A stretch of 64,000 nt of DNA from Albirhodobacter sp042466415 (GTDB lineage Bacteria > Pseudomonadota > Alphaproteobacteria > Rhodobacterales > Rhodobacteraceae), in the NCBI RefSeq assembly GCF_042466415.1, contig NZ_JAXHCH010000002.1:1860001-1924000 (forward strand). The letters run 5' to 3'. This document shows positions 16,801-25,765 of the stretch, piece by piece (the stretch's first letter is position 1; each line of letters begins with the position of its first letter). The notes below the pieces were generated by a model. That model was not told where the DNA came from. It ran no database searches and was given only the letters and a program-made list of their open reading frames with translations. The position numbers were made by a program, and so were the translations under genes.

Positions 16801-18084
16801 TTACCCTCTCGCGGCCTTGATCGAGGCTTCGATAATATCGAGCGCCTCGTCGAACACCGCGTCAGGAATCGTGAGCGGCGCAAGGAACCGGATAACGTTG
16901 CCATAGACACCGCAGGTCAACAGGATCAGCCCGCGCTTGAGAGCTTCTTCACGCACCCGTCCGGTAAACGCCGCATCCGGCGTCTGCGTGCCCGCAACGT
17001 TGAATTCGACGGCGTTCATAAAGCCGGGGCCACGAATATCCACGATCTCAGGCGTCACGTCGGCAATCGCGGCGAGGCGTTGCTTAAGACGCGCACCCAT
17101 CCGGTTCGCACGGTCGCAAAGCTGTTCTTCCTCAATCACATCAAGCACGGCATGCGCGGCGGCGACGCCCAAAGGATTGCCCGCGTAAGTCCCGCCGAGC
17201 CCCCCTGGATTGGGGCTATCCATAATATCGGCGCGGCCCGTTACCGCAGAGATCGGCAGCCCGCCGCCAAGGCCCTTGGCCATCGTCACGATATCGGCCG
17301 CAACGCCGTGGTGTTCCATCGCGAAAAGCTTCCCCGTGCGCGCGAAACCGGTTTGCACCTCATCCGCAATCAGCACGATTCCATGCGTGTCACACAGGCT
17401 ACGAAGCTGCGTGAAGAACCCCTGAGGAACCTCATAAAATCCGCCCTCGCCCTGCACGGGCTCGATGATAATGGCCGCAACGCGGCTTGGCTCCAGATCT
17501 GCTTTGAACAGACGATCCAATGCCGCCATCGCATCCTCGGCGCTCACACCGTGCAATGGATTCGGGAACGGCAGATGCCAGATATCGTTCATCATCGGCC
17601 CGAACCCGGCTTTGTAGGGCTGCACCTTCCCAGTCAGCGCCATCCCCATGAATGTGCGGCCATGGAAGCCCCCCGCAAAGGCGATAACGGCCGCGCGGTT
17701 GGTATAGTGACGGGCAATTTTTACCGCGTTTTCAACTGCTTCTGCGCCAGTCGTGGCAAAAATAGTCTTTTTTTCGAAATCGCCCGGCAGCGCCGAATTG
17801 AGGCGCTCCGCGAGATGAACGTAATTCTCGTAAGGCACGACCTGATGGCAGGTATGCGTGAAACAATCGAGCTGCTTTTTGACGGCCTCAATCACCTTCG
17901 GATGGCGATGGCCTGTATTTACCACGGCGATACCGGCGGCGAAATCGATATAGCGATTGCCGTCTTTATCCCAAATTTCGGCGTTCTCGGCGCGTTCGGC
18001 ATAGATCTGCGTTGTCATGCCCACGCCCTTGGCGATGGAGGCGTTCTTACGGTCGGTCAGCGGGGTCGTGGGCGAGTGGGTCAT
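16801..18084 (-). CDS. gabT: 4-aminobutyrate aminotransferase
   Basis: 427 aa class III PLP-dependent aminotransferase. GabT transfers the amino group of GABA to 2-oxoglutarate, giving succinate semialdehyde and glutamate. Visible landmarks: FATTGAEAVENAVKIAR, AFAGGFHGRT, IIIEPVQGEGGF, IADEVQTGFARTGK, and the PLP lysine in TMAKGLGGGLPIS. Close relatives act on ornithine or other omega-amino acids, so the substrate is probable but not proven. No gabD is adjacent. The divergent MerR-XRE-cupin regulator at 18202 probably controls it through the dyad at 18103-18125. Confidence 0.88.
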   Translation of the reverse strand: MTHSPTTPLTDRKNASIAKGVGMTTQIYAERAENAEIWDKDGNRYIDFAAGIAVVNTGHRHPKVIEAVKKQLDCFTHTCHQVVPYENYVHLAERLNSALPGDFEKKTIFATTGAEAVENAVKIARHYTNRAAVIAFAGGFHGRTFMGMALTGKVQPYKAGFGPMMNDIWHLPFPNPLHGVSAEDAMAALDRLFKADLEPSRVAAIIIEPVQGEGGFYEVPQGFFTQLRSLCDTHGIVLIADEVQTGFARTGKLFAMEHHGVAADIVTMAKGLGGGLPISAVTGRADIMDSPNPGGLGGTYAGNPLGVAAAHAVLDVIEEEQLCDRANRMGARLKQRLAAIADVTPEIVDIRGPGFMNAVEFNVAGTQTPDAAFTGRVREEALKRGLILLTCGVYGNVIRFLAPLTIPDAVFDEALDIIEASIKAARG

Positions 18085-18102
18085 GCAAATCTCCGATTCG
18101 GC

Positions 18103-18125
18103 ATCTTGCATTTTTTCTGCAAGAT
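18103..18125. promoter_or_regulatory. Candidate operator between gabT and its divergent regulator
   Basis: A perfect 8-bp inverted repeat, ATCTTGCA and TGCAAGAT, with a 7-base T-rich spacer, lies 18 bases upstream of the gabT start and 76 bases upstream of the regulator start. The position suits an operator serving both genes. Which protein binds is inferred. Confidence 0.5.
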
Positions 18126-18201
18126 TTTATGAAATCTGGATAGTGGTATTTTTCAAAACACCGCCACCGCTTCCGACAAATGATCGAACGGATACGTCAT
18201 T

Positions 18202-19008
18202 ATGGACACCCTCGACGAGACTGTGCATTTTCGTGTGACGGAGGCGGCGAAAGCGGCGGGCGTCGCGCCATCTACCCTGCGCCTGTGGGAGATGCAGGGG
18301 CTGATCAAGCCCGAACGCCGGCCATCGGGGCAGCGGATATATTCCGAAAGCGACGTCGCACAGCTTCAACGGATCGCCTTTTTGCGCAAAAGCACCGGAC
18401 TGAACCCCGCCGCGATCCGCGCGCAATTGCTGGCCGAGAACACCCCTCAACCTATCCCGCATATTTTGAACGAACCCTTGGGCGCGGCGCTGCGCCAACT
18501 GCGGCTTACCCGCGGCGAAACGTTGGAACTTGTCGCCCATCAGGCAGGCATGTCGGCCTCTGCCCTCTCCACATTGGAGCGCACGGGCGCTGGCGTGTCG
18601 TTCAAGATGCTGGCCGATTTGACGAAATATTACGGCACAACAGTGTCGAAGCTGACCGGTCAGGAAAGCCGTAATCAAGCCGTGGTGCGCGCAGGACGCG
18701 AGCGCCTTTGGCCGATGCCGGTGCAGGGCGTACGCGTTGAGGTTCTCGCGGAGGGGTTACGGCAAATGGATTGCCACCGCTTCATCCTCTCCCCTGGCGC
18801 TGCATCCTCCGGCGCTTACGATCACGAGGGCGAGGAATTTATCACCGTGATCAACGGGCGATTTAGGATCACCCTTGATACTGACGAGACACATGAGTTG
18901 GCCGCCGGTGATTCGATCTATTTCGAGAGCCGTCGCCCGCACGCTTGGGCGAATGCCGCCGACGATATTTGCACCCTGATCTGGGTAAATACCCCGCCGA
19001 GCTTCTAA
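18202..19008 (+). CDS. MerR-XRE-cupin transcriptional regulator
   Basis: 268 aa with three domains. Residues ~9-80 are a MerR-type winged helix (FRVTEAAKAAGVAPSTLRLWE, RIYSESDVAQLQRIAFLR). Residues ~95-150 are a lambda-repressor-like XRE helix-turn-helix (LRQLRLTRGETLELVAHQAG, LSTLERTG). Residues ~190-265 are a cupin sensor (DHEGEEFITVINGRF, AGDSIYFESRRPHAW). XRE-cupin proteins of the PuuR/SutR type often control amine and amino acid catabolism, which fits the divergent gabT. The additional MerR domain in front is unusual. The ATG at 18202 gives the full MerR domain. The effector is unknown. Confidence 0.85.
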   Translation: MDTLDETVHFRVTEAAKAAGVAPSTLRLWEMQGLIKPERRPSGQRIYSESDVAQLQRIAFLRKSTGLNPAAIRAQLLAENTPQPIPHILNEPLGAALRQLRLTRGETLELVAHQAGMSASALSTLERTGAGVSFKMLADLTKYYGTTVSKLTGQESRNQAVVRAGRERLWPMPVQGVRVEVLAEGLRQMDCHRFILSPGAASSGAYDHEGEEFITVINGRFRITLDTDETHELAAGDSIYFESRRPHAWANAADDICTLIWVNTPPSF

Positions 19009-19085
19009 CCGCTAAACGCTCAATCTCAGTCCTCTGCACAGTATTGTCGATTGACGCGCCGCAGCGGATAAAGGACCTTCGCGCC

Positions 19086-19823
19086 ATGTTTCCCATTCGC
19101 GATCACAACCCGTCTTTGCAAACGCCCTATGTCACATGGGCGCTTATCCTCGTTAACGTCGGAATGTATCTCCTGACATTGCCGGTCGGCGACAGCTACG
19201 GCCTGCTTTGGGCGTCATTGGCGCTTTACCCCGATGCCGTGACGCACGGCGCCTATCTCCACGGACTTTTGACGCATATGTTTTTGCACGCAGGGCTAAT
19301 GCACCTTGGTGGTAACATGCTGTTTTTGTGGGTCTTCGGAGATAACCTAGAAGATCAGATGGGCCGCGGCCGCTTTCTTGGCTTCTACCTTTTGGGGGGC
19401 TTGGCGGCGGCTTTCGCGCAAATACTCGCGGATCCGTCGAGCGGCGTTCCCATGGTCGGCGCATCAGGAGCCATCGCAGGGGTTATGGGCGGCTATCTCT
19501 TGCTCTACCCCAAAGCACGGGTCGATGTGCTGTTCTTTTTCCTGATATTTTTCAAAATCTTCCCTATCCGCGCATGGATTGTCCTCGGGGTTTGGTTCGC
19601 GTTGCAGGTGTTCAACGGCGCCAGCACCGTAGGCGATGACGGCGGTGTGGCGTATTGGGCCCATGCGGGCGGGTTTTTGGCGGGGTTTGCTTTGGCGGTC
19701 CCGACATGGCTTCGACTGGGTGGCGTCCGGTTCTGGGCGCAGAACCACGGTCATCCGCCGCATCCAGAAGCCGAATACTCCAAATCGCACGTGCCAATCG
19801 TGCGCAGACAACCGCGCCGATGA
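19086..19823 (+). CDS. Rhomboid-family intramembrane serine protease
   Basis: 245 aa with about six to seven membrane helices. The catalytic serine lies in GASGAIAGVMGGY and the histidine in AHAGGFLAGF; the conserved asparagine and histidine region is HLGGNMLFLWVFGDN. Together these are the rhomboid signature. Such proteases cleave transmembrane substrates; the substrate here is unknown. The ATG at 19086 (MFPIRDHN) is the usual start of this alphaproteobacterial subgroup. The stop overlaps the next gene's start (ATGA), so the Nudix gene is translationally coupled. Confidence 0.92.
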   Translation: MFPIRDHNPSLQTPYVTWALILVNVGMYLLTLPVGDSYGLLWASLALYPDAVTHGAYLHGLLTHMFLHAGLMHLGGNMLFLWVFGDNLEDQMGRGRFLGFYLLGGLAAAFAQILADPSSGVPMVGASGAIAGVMGGYLLLYPKARVDVLFFFLIFFKIFPIRAWIVLGVWFALQVFNGASTVGDDGGVAYWAHAGGFLAGFALAVPTWLRLGGVRFWAQNHGHPPHPEAEYSKSHVPIVRRQPRR

Positions 19824-20284
19824 CCGGCGCGGGGAAGCATCCGATCCCCGCAGTGCTCGCCGTGGTGATCCGCGACGGTCAAGCGCTTTTGGTACAGCGC
19901 GCTAACCCACCTGATCAGGGGCTTTGGGGATTTGCGGGCGGCAAGATCGACCGGGGCGAGACAATTTTTGACGCGGCGCAGCGCGAACTCTTTGAGGAGA
20001 CGCACGTACACGCGACGGCGCAACATGTGATCAGCACTCTGGATGCGATCAGCTATGATCCTGATGGTACAATCGCATTTCATTATCTGCTGATTGCTGT
20101 GCTATGCGAATGGATCTCAGGCACGCCGAAGGCCGCGGATGACGCGCTGGATGCACGGTGGATACCGATTGCCACGATGGAGACAGAGCTGCAACTCAGC
20201 CGCGATGTTGCATCCTTGGCACGGGATGCCCTCGCCATCGCTGCAAATGGAAAAGGCGCCGGACAATCGCCCAGCGCCCCGTAA
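19820..20284 (+). CDS. Nudix hydrolase
   Basis: 154 aa. The Nudix box Gx5Ex7REUxEExGU is seen as GKIDRGETIFDAAQRELFEE, with the usual G, E, RE and EE residues (the final GU is replaced). The N-terminus AVLAVVIRDGQALLVQRANPP resembles MutT/ADP-ribose-type Nudix proteins that hydrolyse nucleoside diphosphates linked to other groups. The substrate is unknown. The ATG overlaps the rhomboid stop by four bases, so the two are one transcriptional unit. Confidence 0.9.
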   Translation: MTGAGKHPIPAVLAVVIRDGQALLVQRANPPDQGLWGFAGGKIDRGETIFDAAQRELFEETHVHATAQHVISTLDAISYDPDGTIAFHYLLIAVLCEWISGTPKAADDALDARWIPIATMETELQLSRDVASLARDALAIAANGKGAGQSPSAP

Positions 20285-20305
20285 ATTTCGTTTGTTGCGC
20301 GTAAC

Positions 20306-21097
20306 TTACGCCGGTTGGCGCAGAATTTTGCACAAAGGGTCGAACATCTCGCCGTTGGTCGCGATTACGGAACCGCTCTCGAAAATATCGCGCCCTTCGC
20401 GAACAGGTCCAATGAAACCACCCGCTTCTTTAACGAGGATCAAACCGGCCGCGATGTCCCATGCCTTCACGCCGCGCTCCCAATAGCCTTCATACCGGCC
20501 CGAAGCGACATATGCCAAATCCAGCGACGCCGCGCCAAAGCGACGGACGCCCGCGCAAACAGGCATCAGGCGCGCGAAATCTTGCAAGGTTGCTGGCAAG
20601 GTCGACTGACCTGCGAAGGGAACACCCGTCGCGAAAATCGATTCAAGCATCACGCGACGGCCAGACACACGCAAGCGGGTCTCGTTGCAATAGGCACCGC
20701 CGCCTTTTTCCGCCCAATACAGCTCGTCCTTCGCGGCATCGAAAACAACGCCCGCGACAATCTCGCCTTTGTGCTCGAGCGCGATAGACACAGCCCAATG
20801 CGGCAAACCGTGAAGGTAGTTGGTTGTGCCATCAAGCGGATCAACGATCCAACGGCGCGTCGGATCTTCACCGGCTTCTTCCCCGGTTTCCTCACCGAGC
20901 CAGCCATAGCTGGGACGCGCGGAGCGCAGTTCTTCTTTGATGATCCGCTCGGCCTCTTTATCGGCGCGCGAGACGAAATCGCCCGGCCCCTTTGAGGACA
21001 CTTGCAGTTGCTCAACTTCGCGGAAGTCTTTCACGAGGCTGCGGCCTGCCTTGCGGGCGGCCTTGATCATCAGGTTTAGATTGGCGCTGCCTTGCAT
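20306..21097 (-). CDS. suhB: Inositol monophosphatase family protein (SuhB-like)
   Basis: 263 aa. Metal and phosphate-binding motifs of the family are clear: WLGEETGEE, IVDPLDGTTNYLHGLP (the DPxDGT motif), and WDIAAGLILVKEAGG near the C-terminus. The enzyme removes phosphate from inositol-1-phosphate and related sugar phosphates; E. coli SuhB also takes part in rRNA antitermination. The start at 21097 (MQGSANLNLMI) has an RBS (AAGGAG) about 10 bases upstream; a second ATG at 21115 is less likely. It is convergent with the Nudix gene. Confidence 0.92.
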   Translation of the reverse strand: MQGSANLNLMIKAARKAGRSLVKDFREVEQLQVSSKGPGDFVSRADKEAERIIKEELRSARPSYGWLGEETGEEAGEDPTRRWIVDPLDGTTNYLHGLPHWAVSIALEHKGEIVAGVVFDAAKDELYWAEKGGGAYCNETRLRVSGRRVMLESIFATGVPFAGQSTLPATLQDFARLMPVCAGVRRFGAASLDLAYVASGRYEGYWERGVKAWDIAAGLILVKEAGGFIGPVREGRDIFESGSVIATNGEMFDPLCKILRQPA

Positions 21098-21196
21098 CGG
21101 ATGGGGCTCCTTCACATCAAGGGCGTGCTATACGCGGGCGCGCAAAGAATTCCAAGAGCTTTGCTGCGCCTTTCGCCCTGCAATTATGACCTATTG

Positions 21197-22102
21197 TCAG
21201 GCTCGCTGGAGTTTCACGGGCTCGGTGCGGGCCAGCCGCAAGAAATGCGCCATATAAGGCTCGGTCGCGTCATCGCTGCGCGTCGCCGCATAGAGCCGTT
21301 TGGTGATGCCCTGCTCCGTCACCGGTCGCGTGATATAATCAGGGCGATACTTTACCTCACGCAGAACCCAATCAGGCAATACGGCAACTCCGCGCCCCGA
21401 GGCGACCAGCATGAGAATAACCGTTGTCAACTCCACCTGCCGATGCGCTTTAGGCTCGACGCGCGCAGGTGTGAGCAGTTGCGTGAATACATCCGAGCGC
21501 GCCCGATCCACAGGATAGGTGATCAACGTCTGATCCGCGAAATCCTGCGCCGTCACAAACGGCTTTTCCGCAAGCGGGGAGTTTGAGGCGGCAATGAAGG
21601 TGGGGGAGTAATCAAACAGCGGATTGAACGTAATATGCTCGAGTTTCTCTGGATCCGAGGAAATCACAAGATCCACCTCCTCGCGGCCCAAAGCCGCCAA
21701 GGCAGAGAACGCAAGTCCGGGACGAATATCGATATCGATATCGGGCCAAGCCCTACGGAATTGCTCCAACACGGGGAACAACCACTCAAAACAGGCATGA
21801 CATTCAATCGCGATATGCAAGCGCCCTGCCCGCCCCTGACGCAGCGCGTCAAATTCGGCCTCCGTCGCCTCGATCTCTGGCAAGATGCGCTCCGCGAGAC
21901 GTAAAAGCTTATGCCCCGCAGAAGACAGCTTGAGAGGCTTGGCGCGACGCACAAAAAGCTCAATGCCCGCCTGTTCTTCCAAGCCTTTGATTTGGTGCGA
22001 TAAAGCTGATTGCGTGATGTGCAAGATATCAGCCGCGCGCGCCAATCCGCCCGCGTCATGAATGGCCTTAATCGTGCGAAGGTGACGGAATTCGAGGTGC
22101 AT
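21197..22102 (-). CDS. metR: LysR-type regulator MetR
   Basis: 301 aa. N-terminal LysR helix-turn-helix (HLRTIKAIHDAGGLARAADILHITQSALSHQI in sequence order, residues ~6-38) and a C-terminal effector domain. MetR activates methionine biosynthesis genes with homocysteine as co-inducer. The identification rests on similarity (MHLEFRHLRTI, LFVRRAKPL, CHACFEWLFP) and on its position divergent from metF. The start at 22102 is the family start; a longer frame to 22150 would run through the regulatory dyad. Confidence 0.92.
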   Translation of the reverse strand: MHLEFRHLRTIKAIHDAGGLARAADILHITQSALSHQIKGLEEQAGIELFVRRAKPLKLSSAGHKLLRLAERILPEIEATEAEFDALRQGRAGRLHIAIECHACFEWLFPVLEQFRRAWPDIDIDIRPGLAFSALAALGREEVDLVISSDPEKLEHITFNPLFDYSPTFIAASNSPLAEKPFVTAQDFADQTLITYPVDRARSDVFTQLLTPARVEPKAHRQVELTTVILMLVASGRGVAVLPDWVLREVKYRPDYITRPVTEQGITKRLYAATRSDDATEPYMAHFLRLARTEPVKLQRA

Positions 22103-22115
22103 CTTGTTGCTGGAC

Positions 22116-22139
22116 TCATAATCGTGATGAAGATTATGA
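22116..22139. promoter_or_regulatory. Probable MetR operator between metR and metF
   Basis: TCATAATC, an 8-base spacer, then GATTATGA form a perfect inverted repeat. It starts 14 bases upstream of metR and ends 55 bases upstream of metF, the right place for both autoregulation and metF activation. It has the T-N11-A spacing class used by LysR-type regulators. Confidence 0.65.
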
Positions 22140-22194
22140 ATTTGTCTCACAAGTGATTTTCTGGCACAAGGGGCATAACAAAAGGATTTTCGCT

Positions 22195-23061
22195 ATGGCT
22201 ACGCCCAATATCTCGTTCGAATTCTTCCCGCCGCAAACGCTTGATGCGTCGTTCCGGCTGTGGGAAACCGCACAAGTGCTGGCTCCCCTCCAGCCGAATT
22301 TCGTGTCCGTCACCTATGGCGCGGGCGGCACCACGCGCAAGCTCACCCATGAGGCGGTAACGACCATCGGCAAGAATTACGGCCTGAACGTCGCCGCGCA
22401 TTTGACATGCGTTGACGCAACACGTGCAGAAACAAAAGATATCATCGATGCCTATGCCGAGGCAGGCGTTACCGATATCGTGGCGCTGCGCGGCGATGCG
22501 CCCAAAGGGGCCACGAAGTTCACACCGCATCCGGAGGGGTTCGCCTCATCGGTCGACCTGATCGAATTTCTTGCCGAGGACGGCCGCTTTAACATCCGCT
22601 GCGGGGCCTATCCCGAGCCGCATCCCGAGGCGACGGACGCACTTGCCGATGTGCGCTTCCTCAAGCGCAAGCAAGACGCGGGCGCGACATCCGCGATCAC
22701 CCAGTTCTTCTTTGAAGCCGATACTTTCTTCCGCTTCCGTGATGCCTGCGACAAAGAAGGCGTGACCGCGAAAATCATTCCGGGCATTTTGCCGATCCAG
22801 TCTTGGGCGGGCGCGCGCCGGTTTGCGGAGCGTTGCGGCACAAGCGTCCCGACTTGGGTCATCGAAGCGTTTGAGGCCGCGCAACGCGATGGCCGTGAAG
22901 AGCTTCTGGCGCTGTCCATGTGCACTGAGCTGTGCGACGAGTTGATCCGTGGCGGCGTAGAAGATCTGCAATTCTACACGCTCAACCGTCCGACCCTCAC
23001 GCGGGATGTATGTCATGCTTTGGGAATCACGCCGCAAGCGCGCCTCGAAAAAGTAGCCTGA
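22195..23061 (+). CDS. metF: Methylenetetrahydrofolate reductase [NAD(P)H]
   Basis: 288 aa FAD-dependent enzyme that reduces 5,10-methylene-THF to 5-methyl-THF, the methyl donor for methionine synthase. Family motifs: ISFEFFPPQT at the start, FVSVTYGAGGT, HLTCV, DIVALRGDAP, and QFFFEAD. The start at 22195 (MATPNIS) has AAAGGA upstream; an upstream ATG at 22153 is rejected because the added residues do not match the family. It is divergent from metR and probably activated by it. Confidence 0.96.
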   Translation: MATPNISFEFFPPQTLDASFRLWETAQVLAPLQPNFVSVTYGAGGTTRKLTHEAVTTIGKNYGLNVAAHLTCVDATRAETKDIIDAYAEAGVTDIVALRGDAPKGATKFTPHPEGFASSVDLIEFLAEDGRFNIRCGAYPEPHPEATDALADVRFLKRKQDAGATSAITQFFFEADTFFRFRDACDKEGVTAKIIPGILPIQSWAGARRFAERCGTSVPTWVIEAFEAAQRDGREELLALSMCTELCDELIRGGVEDLQFYTLNRPTLTRDVCHALGITPQARLEKVA

Positions 23062-23071
23062 TTATAAAATC

Positions 23072-24433
23072 TTACGAGGCACTGCGACGCAGAGATTGAA
23101 GAATGGAGTGCGCGCGCGAGATCTTCTCGGGCGCGCTTTTCATATCGCCCGCCTTCCCCTCAGCCAGGGCATCCCCGTTGACAGGCGGCACCTCTTGATC
23201 GCCTCGTTTCGCGGATGAGACCTCGTCAAAGGCCCCGTCCTCAAAGAGGGCCACATCATTGTCACCTTCCTCAGCCGCCCCGTCAGCGCGCGGCAGCCGC
23301 GGCCCGATGCGCGGTGGTGTTTGCGGAAGCGTTTCTAAGGCGCGGGCGAATTTTGGGCTGATGATCGCCTGCCAACGCCGCCCACCCAGCGCCGTCTCAT
23401 GCAGCTTTTCGGTGGGATCGTTGCCAACCATCCGCGGCGCCCGAAGCCAAAACATTTTGCCCCACGCCCGCCACGTCCCTAATGAGGGGGCATCGCGATC
23501 CGTCGGGAACAGGGCGCGCCATCCAGCCGGCAAGGCAAAACCGCGCCGCGACATACGCTCCAGCATCCATACCAGAGGAATATTCGCCAAAGGTCGCGCG
23601 GCATCATTGTCACCAAGCTGCCCGCCAATATCGCCGTGCGACCCACGGAACCAAACCTGTTCGATCCGGCCCGCTTCAGTATGCGCGCTATCCCACAAGA
23701 GGGGCTCGAACACAGACCTTGTCTCGTCCAACGCCAGCGCATGGAAACCATGCCGAACCGACGGGCCGAGGTGATGATCGTGGAACAACACCCGCGCCTC
23801 GTCATGGAACATCCAGAAAATTGGCAATTTCAGCCCCAAGCCACGCACTGTATCGAACACCCCAACCATTTCGATCGGCGCCTGCGGATGGCAGAATTTC
23901 TTGTGGAACAACTCGGAGGGCGTATCACGTCGCTCATAATAGCGCCATGCGAGACGGATATTACGCTCCACCGCATGCTCGTGCCGCACAAGGCCGACAC
24001 GATCGATGATCCCCGCGAGCGACCGCGCCGCAAATGCGCCGCGCGAATACCCGAGAATGAAAATCCTGTCGCCTTCGCGATAATGCGAGGCAAGCCATCC
24101 ATATGCGCGACGGATCTGGCGCTCGACACCCCAACCGAGAATGACTTCGGACACTTCTGCCCATTCACGCCACTCCACCCCTTTGCCGTAATAGACCGAG
24201 GCGCGCGCCTCGCCACCGCGCAGAAGATGGTGGATCAACCCGATCGACGTGATGCGCGCGGGATGCAAACTTCCCATCGTGCCATCGAGCAAGATGACAT
24301 GATCCACGCTCTCGCGGGCCATGCCCCTCGGCGCAACCGCGTCAGGCGAAACGCGTGAGGATTTGATCCGTGCAGACGTGCCGATCAGATCGGCAAAGCT
24401 TTTGATCAGCCCCCGCATGATCCGCCATGCCAT
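23072..24433 (-). CDS. DUF2235 alpha/beta-hydrolase-fold protein (Tle1-like phospholipase family)
   Basis: 453 aa. The core contains the nucleophile elbow GYSRGAFAARSLAG (GxSxG), the early strand HVILLDGTMGSLH, and GSHGDIGG with the late histidine and aspartate, all typical of DUF2235. Members include type VI secretion phospholipase effectors (Tle1) and many stand-alone proteins. Here no secretion genes or VgrG/PAAR partners are nearby and there is no signal peptide. The last ~90 residues are acidic and low complexity. RBS GGAGGA precedes the ATG at 24433. Substrate unknown. Confidence 0.8.
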   Translation of the reverse strand: MAWRIMRGLIKSFADLIGTSARIKSSRVSPDAVAPRGMARESVDHVILLDGTMGSLHPARITSIGLIHHLLRGGEARASVYYGKGVEWREWAEVSEVILGWGVERQIRRAYGWLASHYREGDRIFILGYSRGAFAARSLAGIIDRVGLVRHEHAVERNIRLAWRYYERRDTPSELFHKKFCHPQAPIEMVGVFDTVRGLGLKLPIFWMFHDEARVLFHDHHLGPSVRHGFHALALDETRSVFEPLLWDSAHTEAGRIEQVWFRGSHGDIGGQLGDNDAARPLANIPLVWMLERMSRRGFALPAGWRALFPTDRDAPSLGTWRAWGKMFWLRAPRMVGNDPTEKLHETALGGRRWQAIISPKFARALETLPQTPPRIGPRLPRADGAAEEGDNDVALFEDGAFDEVSSAKRGDQEVPPVNGDALAEGKAGDMKSAPEKISRAHSILQSLRRSAS

Positions 24434-24570
24434 CGCAAAGTCCTCCGCCCGCGCACCTTAACGCCCTCCTGCAAACTGTAAGCGTTCTGGCAGGTTAGTC
24501 CATGCGGTTTACGATGATGTTACCGACAGGCGCTCAAGGCACTCACGCCTGCCCGATAGGAAACACCCAT

Positions 24571-24604
24571 AAAAAAACCCCGCATCACTGCGGGGCTTTT
24601 CCTA
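24571..24604 (-). terminator. Rho-independent terminator after the decarboxylase gene
   Basis: On the minus strand AAAAGCCCCGCAGTGATGCG pairs within itself (GCCCCGCA with TGCGGGGT) and ends in TTTTTTT. It lies 16-50 bases after the stop at 24620. Confidence 0.92.
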
Positions 24605-24619
24605 AAACAACACCGGTCC

Positions 24620-25765
24620 TTAGCTGATAAGCGACATCGCGGTGACCACTTCCATCGCACCAAAGCCGTTAAAACGGGTATTGGTGGCCATCGAGTAGGC
24701 GCCCATCCCTTGGAACAAGACGTAATCGCCCTCCTCCATATCAGCTGGAAGCATCAGATCCCCCGGCAGGCGGTCAACGGAGTCACAGGTCGGCCCGAAG
24801 ACAATCCGGGGCGTCGGCGACCCGATGCGGCGTTGGCCTTCGGGTGAGAAAACTTCAATCCGGTCGATGCTGGACACCAGCGGAAACTCCGCAAGGCCAC
24901 CATAGACGCCATCGTTCAAGAAGACATGCTCGCCATCGCGCAAGGATTTGACGCGCGTGATATGCGCGAACGCATCCGCAATCAGGCCACGGCCCGGTTC
25001 GCAAACAAGCGCCGGACGAGTGTCGCCGAAGCTCTCCATCGCCACACGGTCGATCAGCGCAAAGATCGCCTCGAGTTCCGGCGCAGGCCCTTCATTGCGG
25101 TGCGACGGGAAACCGCCACCGACATTGAGACGGCGCGCCATCACCCCGGCCGCATCGCAGATTTCGCGCGCGGTGCGGATATACGCGTCCCACGCCATCG
25201 GATCGGTGCATTGCGTCCCGGGGTGGAAGGTCAGGGATGGAATGAAACCGGCCTCATCCGCGCGTTTCAACAGTTGCGCCGCAAGCTCCGCAGTTGCGCC
25301 GAACTTCGCGCCGAAATTATAGGCCGCGCCGTTCACCGGAAGCTTGAAGCGCACCGAGATTTCGCAATCAGCCGTCGGCACCATTTCGATCAGCTTTTCG
25401 AGCTCGGAAACCGAATCTACGGACCACGTCTTAACACCCGCCTCGACCGCATGTGCGATCTCGTCGCGGCCCCGAACGGGGTTGTGGTAATGCAAAGCGG
25501 CCGTCGGTGCGAGGCGACGGATCAAGTCAATTTCGAACGGCGAGGCCACATCAAACCCGCTTACGCCCGCAGCAACGAGGTTTTGGATGACCATCTCGTC
25601 AGGGTTCGATTTGACGGCATAAGTGACGAGCCCCGGAAAGCCCTTCATGAAGCGACGCGCGGTCGACTGCAAAATCGACGGGGACACCACCATGACAGGG
25701 TGATCCGGCTCTTGCGTACGGATGATTTCGGACGGGTTCGCCCAGATCGTTTTCGACAGTCCCAT
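24620..25765 (-). CDS. Ornithine/lysine decarboxylase, alanine-racemase-fold (group IV)
   Basis: 381 aa. Fold-type III PLP decarboxylase that makes putrescine from ornithine (or cadaverine from lysine). The PLP lysine is in TYAVKSNPDE, the glycine-rich phosphate loop in NVGGGFPSH, the active-site cysteine in FGPTCDSVDRL, and the C-terminal segment GAYSMATNTRFNGF matches the family. Length fits bacterial group IV enzymes. The ATG at 25765 (MGLSKTIW) has GAGGA upstream; an extra six residues from 25783 are less likely. The divergent Lrp-type gene may regulate it. Confidence 0.9.
   Translation of the reverse strand: MGLSKTIWANPSEIIRTQEPDHPVMVVSPSILQSTARRFMKGFPGLVTYAVKSNPDEMVIQNLVAAGVSGFDVASPFEIDLIRRLAPTAALHYHNPVRGRDEIAHAVEAGVKTWSVDSVSELEKLIEMVPTADCEISVRFKLPVNGAAYNFGAKFGATAELAAQLLKRADEAGFIPSLTFHPGTQCTDPMAWDAYIRTAREICDAAGVMARRLNVGGGFPSHRNEGPAPELEAIFALIDRVAMESFGDTRPALVCEPGRGLIADAFAHITRVKSLRDGEHVFLNDGVYGGLAEFPLVSSIDRIEVFSPEGQRRIGSPTPRIVFGPTCDSVDRLPGDLMLPADMEEGDYVLFQGMGAYSMATNTRFNGFGAMEVVTAMSLIS

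Noticed and set aside
16783..18132. 449-residue plus-strand open frame
   Set aside because: Antisense shadow of gabT; it also runs through the terminator after metG.
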